From: Callaeas wilsoni
Lineage: Eukaryota; Chordata; Aves; Passeriformes; Callaeidae
Direction of reading: 5' to 3'
Length of the DNA: 64,000 nucleotides
Assembly (NCBI GenBank): GCA_013398955.1
Contig: VWPU01004556.1
Location: forward strand, 1-64,000
The position numbers were made by a program, and so were the translations under genes. Shown piece after piece: positions 49,216-63,400 of the stretch (its first letter is position 1; each line of letters begins with the position of its first letter). The notes under the pieces are model-generated. The model was not told where the DNA came from and ran no database searches. It saw nothing but the letters and a program-made list of their open reading frames with translations.

Positions 49216-52200
49216 CTGTGAAAAGCATCACAAAACACACAGTTGGCAGATGTTGTTTTTTCGTGTTGTGCATTTCCCATTAGGGCAAGGTGCTCTCATT
49301 TTCTGCAGCAAACTGGACCTAAATCTCTGCAAACTTGGCCCTGGGTTGTGTGTTGCCCTGGAGGACATCCTGCAGCAGGCCTGTATTTGGCTTGTTGGAG
49401 ACTCTACTCAAGCAGTGCTATTACAGCAAATGCCCTTATATGTATTTAGTTTTATGCCACCCCAGAGGTGCCGTCTGTGGTTACTCCACACAGGGACCTG
49501 CTCCCAGTTTGCTGCTTTCTCGCTTGTGTCAGTGCCACAGCACAGCCTTGGGGAGCTCTGCTGCAAGCTCTGGCACAGGGGAAGAGCAGGCAGGAGATGT
49601 GGGGATCTCCTAAGTGCTTTCTGCCTGAGGAAGCTGTATTGTCAGTGCCCTTTCTGCTTTACACAGCAATGAAAGCTCTGTTTCTGCAGCTTACATCTGT
49701 GCCTGGGATTGTGCCCTGTGGCTGCAGCATCCAAAGACTGTCTGTTTCTATCACAGCTCCTTGCCAGCTCTTCTCGCAGCTGGGCTGGGATCCTCTTGGC
49801 CTCCTTCCAGAAGAAGTGGGCCTGCTTGGGCCGCCACCGCTCCAGGTAGGATCAGCCAACCCAAACCTTTCTCTGGGAATATTCAGCTAATTTCTAAAGG
49901 TGTCTTCCACTGCAGATCCTGGCCTGTTGCCAGGCAGCCCATCCTAGCACCTCACAAATCCTGCTAATCCTGAATGAGGCTGGGCTTTTTTACTTTTACT
50001 TCTTTATTAAAATGTTAGCTTGGGACTTCTTGTACCATCTGCTGTTAGTTTTTCTTTTTTGCAGTTAAGGGCATTACTATCAGCTGAGCAGCAAATTAGG
50101 AACCGGGAACTCCCTCAAGTAGTGCAAATTAGGGGACAGCATGTGGTAAAAAACTCCGACACACAGAGTCTCTTTTTACCCCACAACCAAATCTGGCGTG
50201 CAAGTCCTGCCCTTTTCAAATACACATGGCAATTGCCAAGCCTGATGGCTGTTGCCACTGTCCCTTTTTTGTACCATGCAAAGATGCCTTGCACCCAACC
50301 TGGGTGCATTTCCAGGTAATTTGTGCATTCCCTATGCATTTCCAGGTCATTCATGCTCCAGAGCTTTGCCAAACTCCTTGTTGGGACTTGCTCACAGCAG
50401 CTGCTGTGCTTTGGTGTGATAAGGGTGGCCTGAGGAGGCAGCAAGGGCTTTGTGCCACCTGTTTATTTTCCTGTCCTTCCTCAGCAGCCTGGCTCGACAT
50501 AACAAAAAAGCACCTCAGTCTGTGGCAAAGGGGCTCAGCACTGAGCCCCCATGTCTGGGAAGTATCTTTTATGGGGAGAAACTTTGCCCTGTGTGTCCTC
50601 CAGGTTTTATGTTTTGCTCCTGCTTGAAGTTTCCCATTCACTTTGCATTAGCAAAGCACCTGGGGAAGCACTTGCTGCTCTTTTAAAACATTTTCCCTTC
50701 ATTTTGCTCTATAAGATTTAATCTCTAAATGGAAATAACTGAAGGTGTAAGTGGAGGCTAGATTAAAATGATGTAGTTGAAACAACAAGCAGAAGGTTAT
50801 TTTCAATAATGATCATATATAGACATATGAACTACAGAAAAGACAAAAATATGTGTTAACAGCAAACCAAAACTTTTAAGAAAATGAAACACTATGAATA
50901 AACACTAGATGGAGCATATGCTGCACAGCTGAATTTCTACAGTCACTTTCCCTCCCAGGAATTCTTGGACATAACCAGCTGCCATGTGGCAAAGAAAACC
51001 AGAGCCAAGATGTACAGGAGTTTGTAAGTGTAGCTAAAGCCCAGGCACAGTCACTCATCCTTGTTCAGCAAAGCATTTCAGCAAATGCTTCTCTTCCAGT
51101 GAGTTTAACGTGGCTTTTAGCCCACAGCTGGCTGTGCTGCTGTGAGCTAAAGGATTAGGGCCTTGGGACGTGGTGTTTCTGCTTAAAGCTCAATGTTGAG
51201 CTTTGGAGTGGGAGGACAGCCTGTGCATCATCAGTTGCTGTGGCTTGGCTGGGCTGTGGTGGCTGAACTAACCCACTGCAGCTTCATCTGGGCACATGGA
51301 CCCTAAGCAACCTTTTTTTTTTGGAGGGGGAGCAGGGGGTAGGCAGGGATATGTCCCTCTTCTTGTCTTGCTTGGCCTTCCTGCTCCTTTCTGTACAGAG
51401 GGAGTAACTTGCAGCACTTTTGCCTCTCTGTAGCTGAATAGGGTAACACCTGCCCTAGTTTGCAGGGAAAATCCAGTTACTGGAAAATTTGCAGTATTCT
51501 CTGCATCTCTCTCAAAGGAAAACCACTATCTGTATGAAGGGAGAAATGCAGTGAAAACTTTAAAAAAATTATAAGATAATGGTTGATATAGGACTGTGTT
51601 TGAAACCTACTAGTATGAAGGACAAGGTGGATTTTGAAGAATGAGGTTATTAAATTAGTGTCTTGGCTACTTTGTTGTTCTGGTGGCCAGTTTTGGGGGG
51701 GTTGTTTTTTTAAAAAAGGTAGCTTCAGTGGAATAAGTAGAGGGGGAAATAGGTAAAATTCCTTTGGATGAGCTTTTCTCCTTGTTTTTATTACAAAACA
51801 TGGGCTTTGTGTGCGAGTGGGAGGCATTTGAAATAATTGAAAAAACTTTCCTTCAGGGAGATATCAGCCTGCCTGCAGCTCAAGGTGAACTCAGCCTCCT
51901 GCTGCTTGTGCCAGGCTGGCCTGGCCCTGCCAAGCGTCACGCAACACACCTGCACTGGAACAGGCATGACCACATGGCACACGAGATGATTTTGTGTGCG
52001 CACATGGAAATTTTGAGGGAGATCAGGCAAGACTTGTAGAGATAGGAAGGCTCCAGAGAAGGAGGTGATCTCACCACATCTGTGTTTCCTGTAGTGTTTT
52101 TTGACTCATCCATAACCCAACCAGTGTGGCCTGGAAATGACAGATTGCTTCTCATCTATTGATTTTGGCTGGGGCTGGTGCCTGTGACTAGCTGAGGTGG

Positions 52201-54894
52201 AAGGTGGGGGTTTATTTACTGAACAACCTTGGGCTAGATGGGACTTGGCTGACATCTTTGTGGGAGGAGGTCAGAGCCTCCCCCGTGGCCTCTGGGGATC
52301 CCGTCTGGGGCTTGGGATCTGCTGCAGGTACTGGAGACACAGCCTGTGTTTGGTACTGTCTGCACAGCTCGTCTCCCCCTGCTCCCAGAGGAAGGAGGGA
52401 TCAGACAAAATTAGTCTTGATGAGAAATGTGGTAGAGTCATGTGTGCTGCTGCTGGATTATTGCTGTCAGATACCATCACTACAGGGAAAGCCTGCCCGG
52501 AAGCATGAGGGATGCCGGGGATAGTCCTTCAGAGTTTCCACTCATTGCCTGTCTTACCCTACTCAGCTTCTCTAAAAAGTTATTTATGTACTGAGAGAAG
52601 TTGAAGGTGTGTTTTTTCTGCCTTGCAGTTTGTTTCTGAATGCCAGGGTGCACAGCTCTAGTTTGAAGACCTCACTAGGAAGCCCCCAGCATCTTTAAAT
52701 GTCTAAAAGCTACTGAAAATCTTGTTCTTGGTTTTCAAAAGCCTATAGATCCTAAATGTTGGACAGGTCCTCCAGAGCTTCTGGACAGCAAAAGGAGATG
52801 TTTTCCCAGCAGTGACAGAACTCAAGGAAAACAGAGTGAGGAGGAGAAAACCCAGTGTTGAAGATGCAACCAAACTGTAAGACTTTCCACCCCCTTCACC
52901 CAAATCCCAGCAATTTAGGGATCACCTCTAAACCCATTCACGTAATGCAATCTGACATGCTTTCAAAGGTGACTGTTGGGGGAGCAATAATTTGGCTTTG
53001 GATTGGGATTTTCCAGGGTTTTTTTCAGAAAGCAATAGGAATGTGTCTGCCTATTTGTGGCAGGTTAGTAAGTGCATGTTTGCACCTTTAGAGAAGCCAA
53101 GGGCTTGGAGAAAGGAAAGTTTTACTGTAACTTTGGATGTTGTAAGGAAGATAGAGGAGAGGAGCCACTGAGCCTTCCCACCATGTGACATGTCATTTTG
53201 CACCAGTCATTTAGATAAAGCCACAACAAACATTGTGCTTTACCTAGGGTGAGACAAGACACTTGAGGGTGAAGGAACATTATCCTAAACCACAGTGTAC
53301 AGTTGCTTATGTGCGAAGGCATCTGGTTGGCTCTGTGGGTGAGAGAGAGTCCCTGAAAAAACACATTTTTACAGGCAAAGCTTGAGCGAGAACATTTCTC
53401 AATCATCTCTTTGGTAGAGCTGTTCTCCTGAGAAAACTAGAAAAGACCTTCCTCTGGCTATTTGAGTTTGTCAGCAGAAACAGGAGACAAAACAAAATGT
53501 ACCAGCAGTCATAATTCTTAAATTGGTGTGAAGAAATAATGGCTGGTTTAGCCTAATTATGTAAAGAATATATGGAAAGAGTGATGCCCATGCACTTGGG
53601 ACTTGAAATCATAGGTGGTCTTGCAAAGAGTGGAAACTAGACCTTTCTGGTCTAGTTAATTTATTGGTTCTTACAGGAAAGTCATCACTCTGCAACCAAC
53701 GCTGGGTTGTCTCAGAACTTCTAAGATACTCACCCAGAGACTACCCCTATGGGTTTAACTTACCACCCCTTGCTTTTGAATTGCTGTGTTTCCCAAACAG
53801 GCATAAGGCATGAGCATATCTCAGTGACCTGAAGTCTCTTCCCTGCAGTCCCTTCCATAGGGGCTGCCTGAAGCTGCAGGGACCAGTTCCCCACTGCAGT
53901 GAGGGGATGACCTTGCTAGTGCTCTGGTTTCCACATGGAAAATGACTGCTGCAAAATAAAAATCCTAGTGAATCTGGAGATTTTGTTCCCAGAAGACTGC
54001 TACTAAAAAAAATTAATGATAAAAAGCTAAATTCTCCAGGGTGTTTTTGTCTTGAGATCACAAGTGGTTAGGGTGACTTCTGGGGTGGCCTTGATAACAG
54101 ATCCTATTACCAAGTATCTACAATGGTGTATCCAGGGATGACTCTGCTGTTGGGGACAGGAGATCCAATCCCACAGGAACATTGTAAACCTCACTGAAGT
54201 GTCTGTCACACAGAGACATGCAGGAGCAGTATAATGCAATGGAAATGGCAAACAGAGTGTTGAGGTGCCTAAGGAGCAGCCCCACTGCATTGCAGAGAGC
54301 TGGTGGGTGAGGTGCACAGCTGCTCTCGGGGGCGTTTCCACTGGCTGGCCCCCAGTTCATACACAGAGGTACATGGCAGCTCAAGGGACGTGAAAGAAGG
54401 GCTTGTAAGAGAGAACTGAAGTCCTCACTTTTTTTTTCTGTTTTCATTTTTAGTGCTGCTTTGGGGAACAAGTACCTATCCTGTCCCTACTTTCTACAAT
54501 ACAGATCCCTTAAACCACTGGGTTGTGCTCGCAAATGTGTGCACAGTCCCGCCGCACACATGTTTTTCTTAAGGTCTCCACCACATGAAGAACATTGGAT
54601 TAAGCACTGGGCTTATAAATTCGGGGTGGGGAGGCTGGCATTTGTAAACTAATTCTGTTAGCCAGCTGCCTTTTTTGGAAGAATTCTCAGCACAAGAATG
54701 AGAAGAGCAGCGGTCGAAGCCTTAGTTCCTGTAGTGAACTAAGCTATTCCTGTCCAGTGAATAGCTGTGGTGACTTCCAGGCTGGGGTGTCTTAAGATGT
54801 GAAAATCAAGCAAATGTTGATTGTTGTTCTTAGCACTGATGCTGCAAAGTGTAGGTGACTTGAGCAGTGAATTTCCCAACATATTGTTGTCCAC

Positions 54895-54924
54895 AGTTTT
54901 CAAAGAAAAAACTCTTTGAAAACT
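54895..54924. repeat. Short perfect inverted repeat (12-base arms, 6-base loop)
   Basis: The arms are agttttcaaaga at 54895-54906 and tctttgaaaact at 54913-54924, separated by six bases. It can form a hairpin but has no flanking signs of a small DNA transposon or RNA gene. Confidence 0.85.
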
Positions 54925-57174
54925 TCGTCACAGCTAAAATTCATCTCTGGATCATTAACTCCTTTGAGGACGAACCTGTCAGTCAGTGAGTACTTTCTGA
55001 AGAGACCTGAGGATACCCTGTACTGTACAGAGACTGAATTTTAGTGTGAACTTGGGTTTTCAGGGACAGGAAAAAACAAAATTTTCTGCATGCCAAATAA
55101 TTTTGTACATGCTCAAGAGCTTAGAGCGATTTAATGCACACATTACCACACTTCTGTCTTTCTGTGCCAAATGAGTCTTTATGTCATTTGGACAGAAATT
55201 TTCAAGTTTGCCAGCAAACTAATTAAAAAACAATGTAGGGGGTTTCTTTTTGCAAATTCAGTCGTATTCCACATAAAAGCAGAGAGTGAAGGCAACCAAA
55301 TATACCCTGATATGGGTTTTCTCTGAAAGGTAACCTGTTTTGTAAGCCCAATTAATACTAGCTACACTGATTTAATATTATTTTCAGCAATGAAGAGCAG
55401 GAGGACAGTCAAGGAGAGCACAGCTCCTGTGTGAGGACCCAGCCATGCTGTTGGCATGAGATGGTTGATCTATGCCCCAGCAGGTTTGGGGTCCTGCTTT
55501 TGCTTGTAACAGTGCCTATAGGTTCACTGAAGGCAATACCTGTTTCTTGAGTAGGTGAAGAATTTACCTTGCTAAAGTGTCTATAAGGGCCTGTGCATTC
55601 AGTAGGGAGGAAAGTAGGATTTATGGTAAATGTAATCCTGCCTTTTTGCTTCTTGTGAAACTCTCCCACAGAGATCAGGTTTATTTTTTTTCCCCTCCCT
55701 TCTTTTTACTGTCCCCTCCAAGGAAACAAAGTAGTCTCAAGTGTCTGTGTTCAGTTTAGATTACCAAGAAATAGCTATTGTTCAGTATGTTAAAAATAAA
55801 TTAAATAATATTTTGCTCAAGGTCTAACAACTGTGTCTGATTATCATGTGGTATTTACTAAATCTAAGGCAGTCATAACAAGTATTGTCATAATAAACAT
55901 TTTAAAATGCATGCATGCATAAACCTGCTGCTAATGGGGAATGTTCAACACGTGGCAGATGCTTGTTTCTTGGGTTTTTTAAATTCAAAATGGTGCCTAG
56001 AGTTTCTTTCTTAGAGAAGTGTGATATCATCTAAATAAATGGCTTTATCTTAAAAACCAATGGTCATCCATAAGCTGTCTTTGGTTTCAGTGGTAATTTT
56101 ACGATCTTTTCTTGCAATGCCTGAGGAGGTCTCTGCTTATCCACTTGTAAATGCATTTCCGAAAACAAAGCACTTGCCTCTGCTCCAGTTCATCTGCAAA
56201 CACATTCATGTGTGTGCTCACTCTGGATGATCACCCAGCTCTCTGTAGGAAAATGGCATCCTTGGGCTTCCCCCATTTCTTACTTCCAGAGTATATCTGC
56301 ATGTGGGCCTATATCTGTTGCTTGTGTGCAGGTATTTATGTGTGCCTGTGTGTGAAAACATGCCCTGGCAGTGGAAGCAGCCACAATGAAAAGGAGATTT
56401 TTAGCCCACGCAGACATAATTATGTTGCCTCTAGTCTTCTCCTCATGCCCAGTGTGCTGTGAGCCTACCAATGTGGGCTCGGGTAGGCATCTCCTCATCT
56501 CTCTGCAGATCTGGGCATGATGAGATTGGCATCACTGCAACCCCATCTACCATGCACAGGGCTCTGCTGGCTCAGCACAAACACGAAGCTCACAATTTAT
56601 GATAATACTAAGATGCTTGGCGCTGGTAATTGGTTTCCAGGCGGGTTTGTCTCTTGCATGTTTGAGGATCTGGCCTAGATGCTGTTTGCTGGAAAATGCC
56701 TGAAAGCTACTTGGAGTCAGATGGCAGGGAGCCATGACAAGGATCAGTAAGTTGGGCACCACGAGCCGGGTGACCACAGTCCCCGGGGACGCAGCTCTCT
56801 TGCCTGGTGGCATGTACTTGTTTGCACGACTCGGTGCCTGACCTCGGGCTGGGGAGGAAGGTCCAGCGTGGGGGAATGTTTGCAGAAAAGCATGCGACTT
56901 TAATTATGGGATTAGAATTAATTATAGGTAGGATTTAGCAAATACCTGCCTTTGAATACATTTTCCTGTTCTCTGCCATACGGCATGCGCTTGAATCCTT
57001 TGCCTAATGCTCCCTTCTGGGCAATTTGCCTGCAGTCTTGGTGGCAGGCAGATTTGATGGAGACACTTAAATGACTGCCACTAGATCCCCGTTCAGTGAT
57101 CGGCAGTGTGAGACACACAAACCCAGACCCAGTAACGTGGAACACACAAAGTGATCAAAGTGCAGAGCTGCCTC

Positions 57175-57400
57175 CCTGCTTATCGGCACGGAATCGCGCT
57201 GCTGGCGCGGAGCCTGGGCCTGGCCGCCGATGTGTCCGAGCACAGCTGTTTGTTCAACGTGGGAAATGCGCTGAGGGCTCCTTCTCTGCAGGGCTGGTGC
57301 TACTGAGCGCTGCAGAAGGAGCTCCCCACGGGCCACAGCCACTGACACCGTCCAAGGAATCCGCCTTATCAGATGGAATGGGTTTGCCGCGCACAACACA
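57175..57400. promoter_or_regulatory. CpG-rich patch, candidate promoter or enhancer of COL8A1
   Basis: Some 15 or more CpG dinucleotides fall within about 220 bases, with clusters such as atcgcgctgctggcgcg and gccgccg, in DNA that is otherwise CpG-poor. It lies about 8 kb upstream of the COL8A1 start exon. It might be an untranslated first exon or promoter, an enhancer, or a remnant of a GC-rich repeat. No TATA box or clear donor fixes a direction, so this is only a candidate. Confidence 0.35.
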
Positions 57401-60400
57401 CTGGAAAGGAGGCTGGTTTTCATGGAAGTGCTTTTATAGTCAACCAACCGTTTCCTAGGGGTGTTGTTGATTTGGGGATTGTTTTGGTGAGAATGCTTCA
57501 CATCTACTGCCAGTCCGCTAACCCCAAAATAATACAGAGAGAAACAACTGGTGATGTGCTTCAGACTGAAGTGTGTGATCAGTAGGCTGAACCTTGAGGT
57601 GCTGATAATGAACTGTGGTCGTTGCTGGTTCCATAGCAGTGTGAACAGGGAACTGCAGGCTTCCTTTGGAAACCTCCCTGCTCAGCAGTCACATATCATT
57701 CTTGGCCTTGCTCTGCCCTGGGATAGGTTGTGCTGGCTGCCTGCAGTAGAAGTCTCCTAAATTTTCATGATACAATTGTGTGTTATTATGGTACAATAGT
57801 TTGCAAAGTGTATCACAGCATTTTACTGTTTTAATCCAAAGAGTTTAATTTTAGCAGTGCTGCTATGAATTGTACTCACTGGTAGAAGTGTAAAAAGCTT
57901 CTGTTTCACTACCTCTTGAGTCAGCCAGCTACAGCTTTGTGAACAAGCCACACACTAGCAATTGGCTCTAAATGGCAAGCGAATAATCTGCACAGTTCAC
58001 TGTTAAACTTGTTGATCAGTGGAATACTCCATCTCATCAGGTGTATGGGACTAGACAGAAGTGAGGGAAGAAGACTCTCTCTTCCTGTGACAGTTAACAA
58101 ACTCAAGTATATCCTGAATGTTTGGCCAAATATGCGTAAGTGGCAGAATGTTATTCTGAAGGGTATCTACCAGTTTTACTGATTAGAGAACTCTTAGTTC
58201 CTCATTTGATTAATTAAATTATTTTACTAAAAGCAGAAAAAAAATTTGTCAGCTTTGTGAAGGTGCACTGAGTCTTAAATCTGTCTATATCTATTTTCTT
58301 CTAATATGGCATGGTTTTGGGTTTTCTGTTTTGCATCTGGGAGGATTGCTTAGAGAAGGCGCATTCTATGAATTAGATGTCAATACCTTTAGGAAAGCTT
58401 AGATGTGCATGCAGAAATTCCCTTCACTGACATCTGCGAGACACATTGAGGCGCTGGAGTATGTATTTTTCTTAAACACTTCCCAAAACGTGGCAGTGGA
58501 AAGAAAAATCCTGATTATAGAAGTGTTCTTGATAATGACAGGGACTGATTATTGCAAGTGTTGCAGGGAAGATAATCTGTCTTCTTATTAGTTTAAGTGT
58601 TATGTAAAGCAGTACAGCTGTCTGCAGTTGTAATATTCATGTAGGCTGGACTTCTCAGCCTAGGGTACACTTGGTGCCAAACCTAAGGACACAAGGGGAA
58701 GTGGCCAGAAGCTGCTCTTGGGCTTCTCTTGATCCCGAGGCTGTAGCAAGTACTGTTTCAGTCGCTGGGGCCACTCGAGGTCTGACCTGCCCTGCATGGC
58801 CTGTGGGCCACTCGCGGCACCCTGCTGTGGTGTGACGTCCTGCCACGCCACGGCCACTGTCACCATGTCTTCATTTCGGGGATGAAGAGGCTGCACTGTG
58901 TCCTGGGTGGACAGAACACAGCCACAGCTTTGGAAAAGGCAGGTGTCTGTCTTTGCTAACACCTGGTCTGGCCAGGTCTCTGCTCTGAGACATTTTGGAA
59001 GGCGAGGGCTCCTGGTAGTTCTAGGGTGCCTGAGGCAGGCAGGAGGGATGGCTCTTTGGAAAGGGGTAAGTTTTAGCCTTTTTATTATCAGGATGAAGCA
59101 GGACCATCTCTGAGGTGTAGAACTTTCTAGCTCTTTTTAGCACTGTATGCATACTCTTTTAATTTAAATGCAATAGTGATCCACTACAGGAAGCCATTAA
59201 CCCCTATCAAGGAATCAAGATCATGAAATCTCATTAAGAAAGAGAACCTAATTCTGGGTGCACAGGTTCTTTGCTTTCAGTCTTTTGGTTATAAAGAAAT
59301 GTTACTTCATGTGCCTGTTTGTAGTGATCGTACTCCAGCCTTTGCAATCTGAGCAGTGGTTACTTTAACAGTCCAGCAAGTTCTTGCACTACAAAGCAAG
59401 AAAACTGTGTGGGACTCTTGAAGTACTTGGTCTGATCTTAATTTGAAATAATTTATTGTTCTCTGTGACTCCTGTTGCAATCCCGTGGCCTTATGCATTG
59501 CCTTCTTGCCAGAAAATTTGCTTGATTGCCTGTCTGAAACTGGCACAGCAGAGCATTTCTGTTCCTTTTCTCACTTTGATGGCATAGAAAATGTGTTTTC
59601 TTGGCTCTTGCCCTCATGCTGTTTCATGACTTTTTTTTTTTTAAATAAAAGCAAGAGGCTTTGGAGGCTTTATTTTGGAGACAAATTGTTACCATTTACA
59701 ATATTTCCGTTCACTGTGCTTTGATGAGCCTGTCGAGAGAAAGAGCAGCTTCTCTCTCCCTTATTTTTATTTGCTGTGCTCTAACCCTACCACTTCCCAG
59801 AAACCCAAAATCCCAGTCCAAGGGAGATATGAAAACAGTAACAAATGTCTGTAAAATATTTTTCTTGAAAAAACTTCCTTGCAGACAATTTTTTTTGGAA
59901 GGTTATTTGCCATTAAAATAATTCCTGCCCTTTGCATACTTTTCCTACCTTTGCTCAAACAGTGGAAGAAATAGTCTTGCCTTAGAAGGTTAAATATACT
60001 AGACTGCTCCACCCAGAGAGAAATCAGGAGCATGCTTTAAAATTATTTAGCAGTAATTATTTTCCTATTTTCTTATGAAATATTGCAGGTATCATCATAT
60101 TTGTTAGGATGTGCTAATCATGACCTGACACTCCATTCACAAAATGCAAGCAGATCTTATCTCACAAACATGTATCCTAAATGGGTAAATTATTTTACTT
60201 TTATGCTACTTTTCTTGATAAAGACTAAGATGACAGTAACTATAACTAAACACTCATTTGGTTAAAATGGTTTCAAAACTGGGCTTGTGATTTTTATGAA
60301 AGACCCTTTGTGCTCTGAGTCACACCTGTGGGCAGACATGAAGGTGGAAGTTGCTGGATGGTAGGCAGTGGATCTACCAACGTAGGTCTCTTCATCATCT

Positions 60401-63400
60401 GGCACTTGAGCGTGCAAAACACCGCTGAAAATCACCAAAAACTCCTCTACACCACCATGGCTGAACTGCACACACACATCCCTGTGTCATGCAGGAACAG
60501 ATCTGTTCCTAAAGACCTTCTGTCTGTTCCTCTTGTGCAGCAGGTAAGAAATGCATCTTGCTCAAGTCTGCTTCAGCAGAAAAGCACACATCAGTGGAGG
60601 GGCAGAGAGACAAAGCTTGAAGTCATTGTTAACAAGTGTTACGTGTACAGGCCTACACAGGTACCGCCCACTTCCTACTCTGCAAGAGCAGAAATAAGGG
60701 TAGCAGGACACAACCAAAAAAAACTTTCAACCTGAGTTGTGAAATACTCCCTGTAGATTTGATTCAGTGAATATTTACAGCAAGAGTTTGCCACTCGTCT
60801 CAAAAGCACAGCAAAGGGAAAAAAAATTTCTGAAGCGCACACAGCAACATGAAAGATGCTTCCCATCCCACTCACACACCCTGGACCCATGAAAATATAC
60901 AGTGATTCGAACTCCAAAAATTTCATGAGATGGGATTAATTTCCTATGTGCAATCCAATGTGCTATGGTTTAAAGGACTTGAAATTACCACATCTGTCAC
61001 CTTGGAACAACCCAGCCAAGGCCAAAGGAAAGCAAAGCCAAGCCCTGAGGAGCAAATACTATCAGTCACTCACTTGAGTCTCTCAACTCTACTCAAGGAA
61101 AACAATCTGAAATGTTCAGTGGAGCCATTTGGGCCCATGATGACTGAGACTAGCAAATGCACAGGCTGGAAAGCTGGTCAATGCTCAGCTCTGGGGACTA
61201 ACAGTTATAAAATATCCGCAGTGGGAGCCGGCACTTGCGTTTCATCCGTGCTGCAGCCAGGATGAAGGGATAGGCTGACAAACGTGAAGCTGCCCAGCTG
61301 TTCAGCTGGATCAAAGGTGGACACCAGCCTCTCTTCAGCTTCCTGCAGCACTACGAGGTAGAGCTGGGGCCGGAAGCACAGGAGAACATAGGATTGGCAA
61401 GGGAAATTAAAGCACTTCAATCCATAACTGAAATCCAAGCCCCTGATCGGGGACTGATAAGTTGTTGCTGAGCTGTCAGACCACTGAAATCCTCCTCAAA
61501 GGTACCTCAGTCCCAGTGCACAAGCCTTTCTTAGTGCTGGGTGTGGACTTGAAGCTCCCTTTATCTGTGGACACTTGCCAGGTCTCTCATTGCTTTCCCT
61601 CCTCCCTATGGCTTCTTGGGTCTGCTGTGATGTGTGCCAGCTCTTACCCAGCTCTTGGGAGCTGATGCTTGTAGCCTGCTGGCCCAGGAGGGAGGGAATG
61701 CAAGCTTCAGAAGAGCCTTTTGGTAAAGGAAGAATTAGACCCATGTTCCTCAGCCCAAGTAAGACTGTGCTTGAGCTGCTGATGGTTGCTTGCAGTTTGA
61801 AAGAAAAATTTGGCACCTGCTTTGAAAAGAGGATTGTGAGCTATGAGCCAAGAGTGGAGGGACTTGTGCCTGTGTACTTCATTCACCAGAAGGCACTTAA
61901 AACCAGGAGAGAGCTAGGATTTAGGATGAACTGCAATCTTCAGCTTTCCCTATTTGGCTGGCTTAGGCAACTCCCCAAACCGTGGCTTTTATGAATCCCC
62001 CTGTGAGGCACTTAACTCCACTTACATACATACATGGAGTACCGGCATCTAATTCAGGCATGTGGACTCCATTATGGAGCCAGATGCAAACATCCCCTCA
62101 TGGATTAGGATCTGAAAGGTTCTATGTCCTGTATTGTCAATCAGCTAAGGCCTTTGTTGCCTGCCCCATCCTCCTTTTTTTTTGTTTCAAAATCTAGACT
62201 TTTTAAAAGCAGATAAGTATTTTTAAATATTATTCTTGTATCTGTGCAAAGGCGTAGTTAGGGCATGTGCTGGATATTCCCAGGATGATGCAGTTAGATC
62301 AACAATTCCACAAAATCTGGCATTAGAAAAAGCAATGCACTTAAATGATGTCACATCCTTCCCTGCAAACTTTGTCCACCAGATTCTTATTGCTGAACAT
62401 CCGAACCAAAGGTTTATGGCGACCTGCAGGCCATGGCTCAACCAAGTTCAGAAATAAATCCACTAGGCTGGTATTTCTCTAGCAAGCAAAATGGAGTTAC
62501 GTTTCATACAGCAGGATGGCTATCAGCAATGCTTAAAATTATTTTCATTTGTGTGTTTTGTTTGACTCTGAGATGGGGCACCTGCATTAATTCCAAGTTA
62601 ATTTTGCCTTTGGTCAAGAAACATGCTCAGATTTTCAGATCTTAGCAGAAATCACGTGTTCTTGACAGAAATACTTTTGATCTGCTTTGTGGAAGGTTTA
62701 GCTATGCTAATGAAAGAGATATTCTGGAGTATATAATTATAACCCACAGGATCAGAGCGAGAGGGTTTTTTTCTTAGGTTTGAGCAGTATTGCCTGAAAA
62801 CTGTTGCAAAAGTCTCCATAAAATAAATAGTAAGGCTGATTATATCCTGCAGGAATGAGCTCCTTAGAGAATTGTACTCATAATTTGTATTAGTTAAGTC
62901 ACCCAGGGCTGGTGTTTTCAAAGGTGTGTTTGCAGCTTTGTGAGACACTTGGACAAATGCCAGGACTGGATGCAGGGTGCAATTTGGGCTGTGTTTAGAG
63001 CAGGAGCACTTTGCTGCTAAAGCAACACTAAATGACAAGGCTGAGAAGCAGCCAAACCAGCAGCCCTGAGCAAGGTGCTGGGACAGCCCAAGCATGCACA
63101 CCTGAGCGTATGCACACAAATTAAACAATCAGCAAGAATTCAAATAAAGAAATCAAACCCCAGCTCCGCTTTGCTGATATTTCTGCATCTGTATGAATAG
63201 CTCGTGGTGACATAACTGTTTCACACTGCTGGCTGAGGGGACCCCAGAGCACAGCAGCGCCATGGCAGGCAAAGGAAGAAGCGCCTGGAGGAGAGCTAGG
63301 TCTGCAGTGGAGGGGAATGTGTGAAGGAATTAACTGAGATACCAGAGATTTAACAGCTCTCTGCTCGGAACTGAGAGGTAATCCAGTTTCTTCCATTGTC

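Noticed and set aside
60300..62460. Several 70- to 139-codon frames in the right-hand part of the window
   Set aside because: They are short, overlap on both strands, lack splice or family support, and do not resemble known proteins or a processed pseudogene.
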